Origin: Streptococcaceae bacterium | GTDB lineage: Bacteria > Bacillota > Bacilli > Lactobacillales > Streptococcaceae | Direction: 5' to 3' | Assembly: GCA_031285775.1 (NCBI GenBank) | Contig: JAITVN010000037.1 | Span: 1-36,764 of the forward strand | DNA length: 36,764 nt | Part shown: positions 14,954 to 26,221 of the stretch, in pieces | How positions within the stretch are numbered: position 1 is the first letter of the stretch | Layout: each line of letters begins with the position of its first letter | The notes under the pieces: model-generated | Told to the model about the DNA's origin: nothing | The model's input: only the letters and a program-made list of their open reading frames with translations | Databases searched by the model: none | Program-made: the position numbers and the translations under genes

Positions 14954-15808
14954 ATGAAATCATATCATCATCAGCGTCAAGTTTCTTTGGTCTTCCGTTA
15001 TATTTTGCTGGCAATTCTTGCGATTGTGTGGATTTTTCCGATTGTCTGGATTATTTTGACGAGTTTTTCTATCAACAATACTGGCTTTGTCACGACATTT
15101 ATTCCCAAGCATTGGACTTTGAGCAATTATATCAAGATTTTCCAAAGTGAACAGTATCCATTTGCTCACTGGCTGATTAATACTTTTGTGATTGCCGTGA
15201 TTTGTGCGGTGGTCAATACCTTTATTACGGTTGTTATGTCTTATGCTTTGTCTCGTTTAAGGTTCAAGCTGCGTAAGCCTTTTCTACAGTTTGCACTAGT
15301 TTTGGGCATGTTTCCAGGTTTTATGTCGATGATTGCCTTGTATTACATTTTGAAGGCAATGAATTTGACGAATTTGGCGGGTCTAACGCTGATCTATATC
15401 GGCGGTGCTGGTTTGGCTTTCTATATTGCGAAGGGCTTCTTTGATACTATCCCGCGCTCAATTGATGAGGCGGCGATTATTGACGGCGCCAGCAGGTGGC
15501 AAGTTTTTACGAAGATTACCCTGCCTTTGGCAAAACCGATCATTGTCTATACCTCGCTGACTGCCTTTATGGCTCCTTGGATCGACTTTATTTTCCCGAG
15601 TATTATCTTGGGTTCTGGTCCGTCTTCTCAGCGTACGATTGCCTATGGCTTATCAAATATGATGACGTCGACGCGTGGAGCTGGGACAGCTTATTTTCCC
15701 TTGTTTGTGGCAGGTTGTGTGATTATTGCCATTCCTATCACGGTTCTCTTTATTATCATGCAGAAGTTTTATGTTAATGGTGTGACTGCAGGGGCTGATA
15801 AGGGTTAA
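14954..15808 (+). CDS. malG: Maltose/maltodextrin ABC transporter permease MalG
   Basis: Second membrane subunit of the importer. About six hydrophobic helices are visible, with the EAA loop around SIDEAAIIDGASRWQVFTKITLPLAKP that contacts MsmK. The ATG at 14954 (MKSYHHQRQ; 284 residues) follows AAGGAGGG; the longer frame from 14909 includes that ribosome binding site and a non-homologous extension, so it is rejected. The C-terminus FYVNGVTAGADKG is typical of MalG. msmK follows behind its own promoter. Confidence 0.96.
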   Translation: MKSYHHQRQVSLVFRYILLAILAIVWIFPIVWIILTSFSINNTGFVTTFIPKHWTLSNYIKIFQSEQYPFAHWLINTFVIAVICAVVNTFITVVMSYALSRLRFKLRKPFLQFALVLGMFPGFMSMIALYYILKAMNLTNLAGLTLIYIGGAGLAFYIAKGFFDTIPRSIDEAAIIDGASRWQVFTKITLPLAKPIIVYTSLTAFMAPWIDFIFPSIILGSGPSSQRTIAYGLSNMMTSTRGAGTAYFPLFVAGCVIIAIPITVLFIIMQKFYVNGVTAGADKG

Positions 15809-15819
15809 TTGTCTTATTC

Positions 15820-15861
15820 TGTAAACGATTACTTTATAGTTGATTTAAGTAATCGTTTTCA
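15820..15861. promoter_or_regulatory. Pair of cre-like sites forming an inverted repeat upstream of msmK
   Basis: tgtaaacgattact (15820-15833) and agtaatcgttttca (15848-15861) each match the CcpA cre consensus at 13 of 14 positions. They also form a 12-bp inverted repeat aaacgattactt/aagtaatcgttt. The second site lies between the -35 and -10 boxes. As RNA the pair could also fold as the end of the malG transcript. Confidence 0.65.
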
Positions 15862-15868
15862 GTATAAT
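15840..15868 (+). promoter_or_regulatory. Promoter of msmK
   Basis: TTGATT (15840-15845), 17 bases, TATAAT (15863-15868). The transcript would start near 15875, giving an 80-base leader. Confidence 0.82.
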
Positions 15869-15872
15869 TATA

Positions 15873-15901
15873 TTGTTACGGTAGTCAAAAAAACGTAACA
15901 A
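15873..15901 (+). other. 5'-end stem-loop of the msmK transcript
   Basis: ttgttacg and cgtaacaa form a perfect 8-bp stem with a 13-base loop, at the predicted 5' end of the mRNA. It may protect the transcript or be a protein-binding site. Confidence 0.5.
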
Positions 15902-15954
15902 AAAACACATAAATAAACTGCTCGGGATGCGGGCAAAGAAAGGAAAATTATAGC

Positions 15955-17091
15955 ATGACTACGCTTAATTTGGAACACATTTACAAGAAGTACCCCAACG
16001 CAACGCAATACGCCGTTGAGGACTTCGACATTGACATCAAGGACAAGGAATTTATCGTCTTTGTAGGGCCTTCAGGCTGCGGCAAATCAACAACTCTTCG
16101 TATGGTTGCAGGCCTTGAAGATATCACCGAGGGAACACTCAAAATTGACGACAAAGTCATGAACGATGTGGCTCCAAAAGACCGCGACATTGCTATGGTT
16201 TTCCAGAACTATGCGCTATATCCGCACATGACTGTGTTTGATAACATGGCTTTTGGTTTGAAGCTGCGCAAGTTCAAAAAAGATGACATTAAAAAACGTG
16301 TGGATGAAGCGGCTGAAATTCTTGGCTTGAGCAACTTGCTTGACCGTAAGCCTGCTGATTTGTCAGGTGGTCAGCGGCAGCGTGTGGCTATGGGACGTGC
16401 GATTGTCCGCGACGCCAAGGTCTTCCTGATGGATGAGCCTTTGTCTAACTTGGATGCCAAGCTCCGTGTGTCAATGCGTGCTGAAATTGCCAAGCTCCAC
16501 CGTCGTATTGGTGCCACAACGATTTACGTTACCCATGACCAGACTGAAGCCATGACGCTGGCTGATCGTATCGTCATCATGTCTTCCAAGCCCAATGCAG
16601 ATAATTCTGGAACGGTCGGCCGTATCGAGCAAATTGGGACACCGAGCGAGCTCTATATGGAGCCAGTGGACAAGTTTGTAGCTGGTTTCATCGGCAGTCC
16701 TTCAATGAATTTCTTCCAGGTAAAGTTTGCTAACGGCGAGCTGACAAATGGTGCAGGACTTGATTTGATCCTTCCGGAAGGTAAGGCTAAGCTGCTTAGG
16801 GAAAATGGCTACGAAGGCAAAGAGGTAACTTTGGGGATTCGTCCAGAAGACATTTCTGGCAATGCGATTTCTCAAGAGACCTTCCCAGGATCGACTGTAC
16901 ACGCAGAAGTTGTAGTTTCTGAACTGCTCGGTTCTGAAACAAACCTTTACAGCAAGATTGGCGACACAGAATTTATCTGTCGCGTAGAAGCGCGTGACTT
17001 CCGCCAGCCTGGTGAAAAAGCAGATTTGACTTTCAATCTGAACAAAGCACATTTCTTTGACCTTGAAACCGGAAAGAGAATTACAATATAA
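15955..17091 (+). CDS. msmK: Sugar ABC transporter ATPase MsmK/MalK
   Basis: Energises MalFG transport and probably other carbohydrate importers, as MsmK does in streptococci. ABC domain (about 1-235): Walker A GPSGCGKST, Q-loop VFQNYALYPHMT, signature LSGGQRQRVAMGRA, Walker B VFLMDEPLSNLD and H-loop THDQTEAM. The C-terminal regulatory TOBE-like domain runs from about 240 to 378. The length of 378 residues is normal. The separate promoter with two cre-like sites supports independent expression from malEFG. AAAGGA lies about ten bases before the ATG. Its stop codon lies inside a direct repeat, and a terminator follows at 17260. Confidence 0.96.
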   Translation: MTTLNLEHIYKKYPNATQYAVEDFDIDIKDKEFIVFVGPSGCGKSTTLRMVAGLEDITEGTLKIDDKVMNDVAPKDRDIAMVFQNYALYPHMTVFDNMAFGLKLRKFKKDDIKKRVDEAAEILGLSNLLDRKPADLSGGQRQRVAMGRAIVRDAKVFLMDEPLSNLDAKLRVSMRAEIAKLHRRIGATTIYVTHDQTEAMTLADRIVIMSSKPNADNSGTVGRIEQIGTPSELYMEPVDKFVAGFIGSPSMNFFQVKFANGELTNGAGLDLILPEGKAKLLRENGYEGKEVTLGIRPEDISGNAISQETFPGSTVHAEVVVSELLGSETNLYSKIGDTEFICRVEARDFRQPGEKADLTFNLNKAHFFDLETGKRITI

Positions 17092-17236
17092 GATGTGAGG
17101 CGCGCCCGTTATGAAGCGTAGGAAATTAGAGATTTTAGGTTCTGCCGTAAGGCAGGTTCTAGAATCGTCTATTTCCCTAGCTTCAGGCGCCCCGAACTCA
17201 GTTGAATAAGATGTGAGGCGCGCCCGATTTGAAGCG
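17088..17236. repeat. Direct repeat flanking the intergenic element
   Basis: The 31-base unit beginning ataagatgtgaggcgcgccc occurs at 17088-17118 and again at 17206-17236, differing only in the three bases before tgaagcg. The first copy includes the msmK stop codon. The second is followed by ccgaactc, which also follows the right end of the structured element, so it looks like an internally deleted copy. Confidence 0.82.
17092..17200. repeat. Structured intergenic repeat, copy 2, after msmK
   Basis: A long imperfect palindrome: gaagc/gcttc, tagg-aaat/attt-cccta, aga/tct, attttag/ctagaat, ctgcc/ggcag, with a gtaa loop near 17145. The ends resemble the element in the serS leader (4584-4697), so both are likely members of one repeat family. 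No gene is supported. Confidence 0.55.
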
Positions 17237-17259
17237 AACCGAACTCTTTTAAATTGCAT

Positions 17260-17283
17260 AAAGGGCTTAAAGTGGCCCTTTTG
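17260..17283 (+). terminator. Terminator of msmK
   Basis: aaagggc, loop ttaaagtg, gcccttt with further T. It separates msmK from the neopullulanase operon. Confidence 0.87.
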
Positions 17284-17295
17284 CTGAAAAACCTA

Positions 17296-17309
17296 TGCAA
17301 GCGTTTGCT
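17296..17309. promoter_or_regulatory. Probable MalR operator before the first neopullulanase gene
   Basis: tgcaagcgtttgct has the palindromic core GCAAGCGTTTGC, the same pattern as at malE. A weak promoter (TTGTTA near 17316, TATAGA near 17336, short spacing) follows. It may mark the start of a second maltose transcript; a cre role is also possible. Confidence 0.6.
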
Positions 17310-17370
17310 TAAATTGTTAATTTTCTTGCAAACTTATAGAAACCAGCCGGAAATGAGGAGGAAGCAGCCC

Positions 17371-19113
17371 ATGTTAAATCGATCTGCAGTTTATCATCGT
17401 CCAGAGTCCGAATATGCATATGTGAATGATAAAGGTGGTGCAACGCTGCGACTTCGTGTTGGGAAAGGTGAAGCCGCCAGAGTTGATTTATACTTTGGTG
17501 ACCCATATTATTATGAGAAGCGGCAGGATTCTAGAAAATGGTTCTGGAAGGCAGAGAGCTTACAGATGTCTAAGTTGTTGACTACTGAGGACTTTGATTA
17601 TTTTGAATGTCATGTTTCCATGGTAACAAAGCGCTTAGACTATCTGTTTGTGTTGACTGATTTGCAGGGTGAGAAATTAATTGCTGCTGACAAAGGTCTT
17701 TTTGATTTTGATCAGAAACTGCTGTCCAAAACACATTTTGCTTTTCGTCTGCCTTTTTTCCATGAGGTTGATCGCTGTAAAATACCCAATTGGGCTGCAA
17801 AGACGGTCTGGTATCAGATTTTTCCTGAACGTTTTGCCAACGGTGATAGGTCAAACGACCCCAAAAACTGTAAGACTTGGAATTCGCTGCAGTCGCCTTT
17901 GCCTGAGGATCGTTTCGGCGGTGATTTACAGGGTGTCATTGACCATTTGGATCATTTGACAGCTCTCGGCATTAACGGGATCTATTTCACACCAATATTT
18001 AGAGCACCTTCCAACCATAAATATGACACGGAAAATTATTATGAAATTGATCCAGATTTCGGCGACTTATCGACCTTCAAAAACTTGGTAAAAGAGGCGC
18101 ACAAACGGGGAATGAAAATCATGCTGGATGCAGTTTTTAATCACATCGGCAGTAACAGTCCGCAATGGCAGGATGTGCTTAAACATCAGCAGCAGTCGAG
18201 ATATGCTGATTGGTTCCATGTCAATGAGTGGCCAGCGCGTTATGTCGAAACAGACAATTATCCGCTGGCAACCTATGCGACCTTTGCCTATGTTCCGTAC
18301 ATGCCGAAATTAAACACAAGCAATCCGGAGGTTCAGGAGTATTTGCTCTCGATCGCAGAATACTGGATTCGTGAGTGTGACATTGACGCTTGGCGCTTAG
18401 ATGTGGCTGACGAGGTAGATCACCAGTTCTGGAAGTTGTTCCGTAAGCGCTGCGATGCATTGAAGAAAGATTTTTATATCATCGGTGAAGTTTGGCAGAC
18501 GGCACAATCTTGGCTGAACGGTGATGAATTTTCAGGTGTGATGAATTATGCCACCACGCTTGTTCTGCTGGAAGGATTGGTCAAAAAGCAAATCAGCCCA
18601 GAAGAAATGATTTCAGAAATCAATCACCAGCTCATGCTTTATCGCAGGACAACCTGGCCTGCCATGTTCAATACGCTGGACAGTCACGACACAGCACGGA
18701 CGCTTTTTGAATGCGGAGAAGATAAGGATTTGATGAAACAAGTAGAAGTGATGAATTTTCTGCAGCCTGGCGCACCTTGCATTTTTTACGGCGATGAAGT
18801 CGGCATGACGGGTGGAGAAGAGCCGGATTGTCGTCGTCCGATGGTTTGGGATGAGACCCAGCAAGATCAGAATATGTTTGAGTTCTTTCAGCAACTGATT
18901 CATTTTCGACGGTCAAATTCTGAGTTGCTGTCAAGTGCTGATTTAGTCTGGGACTTTGGTGCTCATTTTATCAAGCTCTGTCGTGGCAATCTCACTGCGA
19001 TTTTTAACATCGGCAATGAAAATCTGAGTTTTACTGCTCAGAATGTTTTACTGACAAATTCGGCAACTGACTCGATAATTATGCCCAAAGGATTTGTCAT
19101 TTATAATAATTGA
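17371..19113 (+). CDS. Neopullulanase/cyclomaltodextrinase, GH13_20, copy 1
   Basis: Intracellular enzyme expected to hydrolyse cyclodextrins, pullulan and maltodextrins. The N-terminal about 125 residues form a CBM34-type domain (YHRPESEYAYV, then LRLRVGKGEAARVDLYFGDPY). The GH13 barrel follows with VWYQIFPERFANGD, the nucleophile D344 (WRLDVADEVD), acid E373 (IIGEVW) and D440 (DSHDTAR). No signal peptide. From the ATG at 17371 (AGGAGG upstream) it has 580 residues; the open frame extends to 17254 but that part has no homologous look. It is closely similar to the next gene, so a tandem duplication is likely. The L. lactis counterpart has been called dexC. Confidence 0.94.
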   Translation: MLNRSAVYHRPESEYAYVNDKGGATLRLRVGKGEAARVDLYFGDPYYYEKRQDSRKWFWKAESLQMSKLLTTEDFDYFECHVSMVTKRLDYLFVLTDLQGEKLIAADKGLFDFDQKLLSKTHFAFRLPFFHEVDRCKIPNWAAKTVWYQIFPERFANGDRSNDPKNCKTWNSLQSPLPEDRFGGDLQGVIDHLDHLTALGINGIYFTPIFRAPSNHKYDTENYYEIDPDFGDLSTFKNLVKEAHKRGMKIMLDAVFNHIGSNSPQWQDVLKHQQQSRYADWFHVNEWPARYVETDNYPLATYATFAYVPYMPKLNTSNPEVQEYLLSIAEYWIRECDIDAWRLDVADEVDHQFWKLFRKRCDALKKDFYIIGEVWQTAQSWLNGDEFSGVMNYATTLVLLEGLVKKQISPEEMISEINHQLMLYRRTTWPAMFNTLDSHDTARTLFECGEDKDLMKQVEVMNFLQPGAPCIFYGDEVGMTGGEEPDCRRPMVWDETQQDQNMFEFFQQLIHFRRSNSELLSSADLVWDFGAHFIKLCRGNLTAIFNIGNENLSFTAQNVLLTNSATDSIIMPKGFVIYNN

Positions 19114-19135
19114 ATAGAAATAGGTAAACTGAAAT

Positions 19136-20911
19136 ATGAATAAAGCTGCAATTTTTCATCGTCCTGAATCAGAAGATGCTTATCTGGCTGATCCAGAAAC
19201 TGTTCACATCCGTCTGCAAGCAGCGCGTGACGATTTGACTAAAGTCGTGCTGCATTACGGCGACCCTTACATGGTTTCTGTACAGGATGACGAAATAACT
19301 TGGGAACACAGAACAGTTGAAATGGAAAAAGTGGCGACGACTGAGCTTTCTGATTTTTATCAGATTGCAGTTCACTTGCCACACAAGCGGATGGATTATC
19401 TCTTCGTCCTAACAGACAACGAGGGGGAGCAAGCGATTTTGACGGACCGCGGATTGATGGACAATGCTGAAGAATATAGCTCGGGAAAATATGCGGCTTT
19501 TCGATTGCCATTTTTCCATGAAGCAGATATGTACAAGGCGCCAAGCTGGGTAAAATCAACGGTTTGGTATCAAATCTTCCCCGAGCGTTTTGCAAATGGG
19601 GATAAAAGCAATGATCCTGACAATGTCAAAGATTGGGATGACGTTAAATCCATGCGTCGTCAGGATTTCTACGGCGGTGATTTACAAGGAATTATCGATC
19701 ACCTGGATCATTTGACGGAGCTGGGAGTGAATGGCCTTTATCTGACGCCGATTTTTAAAGCCCCGTCCAATCACAAGTATGATACGGTTGATTATTTAGA
19801 CATTGACCCTCATTTTGGGGATAAAAAGACATTTAAACAATTGGTCGAAGCATGTCATAAACGCGGAATTAAGATGATGCTGGACGGCGTGTTCAATCAT
19901 ATTGGAGACCAGAGTCCGCAGTGGCAGGATGTCTTGAAAAATCAGCAGCAGTCGAAGTATGCGGATTGGTTCCATATCAATAGTTGGCCTGCCACATACA
20001 CCGAAACGAAAGACTTTGAGTCAGCACCGACGAAATCTTATGAAAGCTTTGCTTTTACGCCGCATATGCCTAAGCTCAATACTGCAAATCCGGACGTTCA
20101 AGCCTTTATACTAAAAGTGGCGGATTATTGGATTCGTGAGTTTGACATTGATGCTTGGCGTCTGGACGTAGCAAATGAAGTGGATCACCAATTCTGGAAG
20201 AAATTTCGGAAGGTGTGCGATGCTGCGAAAAAAGATTTCTATATTGTCGGCGAGGTTTGGCACTCTGCACAATCTTGGCTGAACGGTGATGAATTCACTG
20301 CTACTATGAATTATTCTTATACTTATGCCATTTTGGACTATTTTGTGAAGCAGAAGAATTCAATGAAGACGATGGTTTCGCAGCTTAATCAGCAGCTGAT
20401 GCTCTATCGTGACACAACGAATGCTGCGATGTTCAATATCTTGGACAGTCATGACACAGAGCGTCTGTTATTTGCCTGCTGCGGAGACGAAGCGCTCTTT
20501 AGGCAGGTTCTGGCATTTACTTACATGCAGCCGGGTGAGCCCTGCATCTACTATGGTGATGAGATTGGCATGACTGGCGGAGATGACCCGGATTGCCGCC
20601 GCCCCATGATTTGGGACATCAGCGAACATGACTCGGAGACTTTCTGGTTTTTTCATGATTTGGTTGCCTTGCGCAAGGAAAATTCGGAGTTGCTCGCAAC
20701 AGGCAGGATGAATTGGCGCGTGCTGTCAGAGAAAAAAGGTATCCTTCAGCTTGAGAGAAAATTGGGGAATCAGCAGTTGTTTGGTACCTTTAATACGGGA
20801 AATGAAGTGATTTCAGGCGATTTTTACAATGTCAAGTTAAGCAATTTGACGACATTTGTAGAAGAAACCGCAGAAATTGCCCCCAGAGGATTTGTGATCT
20901 CTGTAGGCTGA
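19136..20911 (+). CDS. Neopullulanase/cyclomaltodextrinase, GH13_20, copy 2
   Basis: Second maltodextrin hydrolase, 591 residues, with the same order: CBM34-type N-terminal domain (FHRPESEDAYL), then the GH13 barrel. The catalytic residues fall at the same numbers as in copy 1: D344 (WRLDVANEVD), E373 (IVGEVW), D440 (DSHDTER). Both copies appear active, so this is a functional duplication and not a decaying one. They may differ in substrate length or linkage preference. It lies 22 bases after copy 1, and its ribosome binding site is weak (AGG twelve bases upstream). 96 bases separate it from dexB with no clear promoter. Confidence 0.94.
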   Translation: MNKAAIFHRPESEDAYLADPETVHIRLQAARDDLTKVVLHYGDPYMVSVQDDEITWEHRTVEMEKVATTELSDFYQIAVHLPHKRMDYLFVLTDNEGEQAILTDRGLMDNAEEYSSGKYAAFRLPFFHEADMYKAPSWVKSTVWYQIFPERFANGDKSNDPDNVKDWDDVKSMRRQDFYGGDLQGIIDHLDHLTELGVNGLYLTPIFKAPSNHKYDTVDYLDIDPHFGDKKTFKQLVEACHKRGIKMMLDGVFNHIGDQSPQWQDVLKNQQQSKYADWFHINSWPATYTETKDFESAPTKSYESFAFTPHMPKLNTANPDVQAFILKVADYWIREFDIDAWRLDVANEVDHQFWKKFRKVCDAAKKDFYIVGEVWHSAQSWLNGDEFTATMNYSYTYAILDYFVKQKNSMKTMVSQLNQQLMLYRDTTNAAMFNILDSHDTERLLFACCGDEALFRQVLAFTYMQPGEPCIYYGDEIGMTGGDDPDCRRPMIWDISEHDSETFWFFHDLVALRKENSELLATGRMNWRVLSEKKGILQLERKLGNQQLFGTFNTGNEVISGDFYNVKLSNLTTFVEETAEIAPRGFVISVG

Positions 20912-21004
20912 GCTTTGTCAGACAGAATTGAATTGAGAAAGCTTAAAAGACTATTCTTAGAGCAATTCTTGATTGACACAAATGATCGAAATGAAGAGGA
21001 GTAA

Positions 21005-22898
<1,894 letters not shown>

Positions 22899-22902
<4 letters not shown>

Positions 22903-24470
22903 AGTTAAAAAATTTAATTTGCGGAGGTTTAATTATGGCAGCAGCGTTGTCTTTATCAGCTTGTAGCAGTGAGTCCGGAGGTCCATCTTCCGCCAAAACA
23001 GAAATCGAGACAAAAGCAAATCCCAAGCTTTACCGAAATTTCTACGAGATTTTTACTGGCAGCTTTGCAGATAGCAATGGCGATGGTCAAGGCGATTTAA
23101 ACGGTGTGACGGCACATCTTGATTACCTCAATACTGGTGACCCTAAATCGACGAAAGACCTGAAAGTGCAAGGCCTTTGGATGACGCCTATTTTCGCAAG
23201 TCCCAGCTATCACGGCTATGACGTGACAGATTACCAAGCCATCAACCCGAAACTTGGAACGATGGCAGATTTTGACAAGCTGATTGCCCAAGCAAAAAAG
23301 CGTAAGATTGCTGTCATCCTTGATCTTGTGCTCAATCACACCTCGAGCGAGCATCCCTGGTTCAAAAAAGCGCTGGCTGGCGACAAAAAATACCTGTCCT
23401 ATTATAATTGGTCGGACAGCCCCAAGAAAGGTTACAGTCTGGCCTCCAACGGAAAATACTATGAGTCAGAATTCGACAAAGGCATGCCGGATCTCGATTT
23501 GTCAAACCCTGACGTGAAAGCTGAAATTAAGAAAATCACCAAATTCTGGCTTGACAAAGGGGCAGCCGGCTTTAGACTTGATGCGGTTGCCTATTATTAC
23601 AACAACAGTGAAACAAAGACTGAAAATTTTACAAACTGGCTGGTTTCAACGGTTCACGAGCAGAATCCTGATGCTTATGTTGTAGGCGAGGATTGGTCGG
23701 ACAGCGTTGTGATCGCCGAAATGTCGAGAAAGTCAGATATAAACAGCTTGTTCAATTTCCCCATGTCTTTTAATAACAGCGCAGGTGCCCTCCAAAATGC
23801 ACTCTTGATGCAGGACGGCTCTAGCTTTGCTAGAATGACTGCTGAATGGGACAAAAATCTCCACAAGGCGAACCCAGCAGCAATAGATGCCCCATTTCTG
23901 GCCAACCACGACATGAATCGCGCGGTCAATTTTACCTACAATCTAGAGAAGTCTAAAATGGCAGCACAAACTTACCTTCTGCTGCCAGGCAACCCTTTTA
24001 TTTATTATGGGGAGGAGCTGGGGATATCTGGCTCAGGTATTGATCAGAACAAGCGACTGCCTCTGCCATGGGGCATCAACAACCCTGCAAATACCAAGGA
24101 AAGCGTTGCTGTGCCTGGTGCGACTGAATCTGTCACGACAATCGGGGGTACAGTGGAAGAACAAGAAGCCAATCCGAATTCGCTGCTGAACTGGTATAAG
24201 AAAGTGCTGCGCATTAAGCTGAGATACCCGGAAATTGCCCAAAGCAGAATTTCAAAAGTAGATGTGGACAATAGCAGTATTTCTGCGCTGAATTATGGCA
24301 AAAAATACACCATCATCTCCAACTTTGACAGCAAAGCCAGCATTTCATTGAAACTGACCAGTCAAATGAAGCAGAAGATTGCAGAGAGGCTTTCTGTGAC
24401 TGGGGCTTACATTACACTTGATGAGAAAAAACTGACACTTCCCCCATACAGTACGGTAATATTAGATTAG
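22899..24470 (+). CDS. Alpha-amylase lipoprotein, GH13
   Basis: Expected to cut starch or long maltodextrins on the outside of the membrane. A lipoprotein signal (ICGGLIMAAALSLSAC, lipidated Cys22) is followed by a Ser/Gly linker. The GH13 barrel shows NFYEIFTGSFADSNGDGQGDL, D228 (FRLDAVAYY), E264 (VVGEDW) and D338 (NHDMNR), then a C-terminal beta domain. 523 residues. The start ATG overlaps the DUF1294 stop. It is the only exported hydrolase of the locus and would feed MalE. The L. lactis mal cluster has a comparable amylase gene (amyY); one-to-one orthology is not checked. Confidence 0.92.
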
Positions 24471-24485
24471 ACAGAGAATAGAGAT

Positions 24486-26111
24486 ATGACTAAAAAACTT
24501 GACAAAGACTATCACAAAAAAGCTGTAGGCTACCAAATCTATCCGAAATCCTTCAAAGACTCAAACGCTGACGGCATCGGAGACCTACAGGGAATCATTG
24601 AGAAACTCCCTTATCTAAAATCGCTCGGCATTGATTTTATCTGGCTGAATCCGATCTATGCCAGCCCTCAAGTTGACGGCGGTTATGATATCAGCGACTT
24701 TTATGATATCGACCCCATGTTCGGGACAATGGCAGATTTCAAAGCTCTGCTCGCGAAATGTCATCAGCTCGGGATGAAGCTGATTATGGATCTGGTCGTC
24801 AATCACACATCAAACCAGCACAAGTGGTTCATAGAAGCACAAAAGTCGAAAGATAACCCTTATCGTGATTATTACCTTTGGGCAGATGCCAGCCCAGAAA
24901 AAAAGCCCAATAATTGGCGCAGTTTTTTCGGTATTTCTGCTTGGACTTATCAAGAGCAGACCCAACAAGCCTATTTCCATATTTTCGCCGCTGAGCAGCC
25001 AGACTTGAACTGGAAGAATCCGAAATTGCGTGCCGAGATTTATAAGATGGTGCGCTGGTGGCTGGAAGACATCGGTATTGACGGCTTCAGACTGGATGCC
25101 ATTTCCCACATTCAAAAAATGGACTGGGACTTTGAGCTCCGCAGTTTCGATGGCGATGATCCTTGGGAGCCTTTTATGAACGTGATCGGCATTGATAATT
25201 ACCTCACAGATCTCAAAAAAATATTTAATGAATTTGATGCCACCACAGTTGGTGAAGCTTCTGGTGTTCGCTCAAACAAAGGCGCAGCGGATTGGACAGA
25301 TGCCGATGAAGGTTATCTTGATGCCATTTTTGAGCTGGAGCACAATCGTAAAAAATCTGACGGCACAGGCGACCTCTATGAATACAAGAAAGTCATCATG
25401 CGTTGGCAAGGTGATTTGCTGGAAAGAGGCTGGAATGCGCTCTATATCGAGAATCATGACATGCCGCGCGCCATCTCGATTTTCGGCGACGGCAGCCTTG
25501 CAAGCGCAAAAGCCCTAGCTGTGCAGTACATGCTGCTTCGCGGAACACCCTTCATTTATTATGGTCAAGAAATCGGCATGTCCAGCTATCCTTTTGAAAG
25601 CATTGATGAAATAAGCTCTGAAGACACGCGCAATCACTATTTTAATGCGCTCAAATCAGGTGTCCCTGAAAAAGAAGCCTTCTTCAAAGAAGTTTTAAAT
25701 TCTCGGGACGGGGCGCGCACACCGATGCAATGGAACCGCGAGAAAAACGCCGGATTTACAGAGGGGCAGCCTTGGATGCCGATTAATCCAAACTATACAA
25801 CAGTAAATGTTGAAGATTCCAGCGAACTCATCGCGCTCTATCGAGAGCTCATTTCACTCAGACATCATGAAAAGTCTCTCCAAGATGGCGGCATCAGATT
25901 TCACTTTCCGCGTTCTAAAGCCATTTTTTGCTATGAACGCGAAGACTTTTTAGTGCTGGTAAATCTTAGTGATCAGAAGCTATCCAGAAAAATGACGGCC
26001 ATTCCAATTGAAGACTACCAGCAAGTTTTAGGTTCTCGTCCCATTAAAAAGATACCTCGCACCCTCTCACTTAGCGGCTGGGAGTATCATGTCTTCAAAC
26101 GGAAAAGCTGA
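24486..26111 (+). CDS. malL: Alpha-glucosidase / oligo-1,6-glucosidase, GH13
   Basis: Cytoplasmic exo-acting GH13 enzyme that releases glucose from maltose, isomaltose or short oligosaccharides. It shows KAVGYQIYPKSFKDSN, PQVDGGYDISDFYDIDPMFGT, AAEQPDLNWKNPKLR, D204 (GFRLDAISH), E257 (VGEASGV) and D325 (ENHDMPRA). The 541-residue length is normal. The Val after the conserved NH motif (DLVVNHTS) fits alpha-1,6-active enzymes, but linkage preference remains inference. It lies 15 bases after the amylase gene with a weak ribosome binding site (GAG). In L. lactis the corresponding gene is called agl. Confidence 0.92.
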   Translation: MTKKLDKDYHKKAVGYQIYPKSFKDSNADGIGDLQGIIEKLPYLKSLGIDFIWLNPIYASPQVDGGYDISDFYDIDPMFGTMADFKALLAKCHQLGMKLIMDLVVNHTSNQHKWFIEAQKSKDNPYRDYYLWADASPEKKPNNWRSFFGISAWTYQEQTQQAYFHIFAAEQPDLNWKNPKLRAEIYKMVRWWLEDIGIDGFRLDAISHIQKMDWDFELRSFDGDDPWEPFMNVIGIDNYLTDLKKIFNEFDATTVGEASGVRSNKGAADWTDADEGYLDAIFELEHNRKKSDGTGDLYEYKKVIMRWQGDLLERGWNALYIENHDMPRAISIFGDGSLASAKALAVQYMLLRGTPFIYYGQEIGMSSYPFESIDEISSEDTRNHYFNALKSGVPEKEAFFKEVLNSRDGARTPMQWNREKNAGFTEGQPWMPINPNYTTVNVEDSSELIALYRELISLRHHEKSLQDGGIRFHFPRSKAIFCYEREDFLVLVNLSDQKLSRKMTAIPIEDYQQVLGSRPIKKIPRTLSLSGWEYHVFKRKS

Positions 26112-26159
26112 CGCGCCTTAAATCCGTCAGAAGCACTGGAATCAGCAGTGTAGAATGAA

Positions 26160-26188
26160 TTGAAATTTTGTCAGAATAAGTATAAAAT
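26160..26188 (+). promoter_or_regulatory. Possible promoter of mapA-pgmB-malR
   Basis: TTGAAA (26160-26165), 17 bases, TAAAAT (26183-26188). It could uncouple maltose phosphorylase from the upstream hydrolases. A small palindrome agtttc-ca-gaaact lies just downstream at 26199-26212. Confidence 0.6.
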
Positions 26189-26221
26189 GAAGGGAATAAG
26201 TTTCCAGAAACTTTCAAAGAA

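Noticed and set aside
17254-17370. Extended N-terminus of the first neopullulanase
   Set aside because: It would translate the msmK terminator and the operator; the ATG at 17371 has a strong ribosome binding site and aligns with copy 2.
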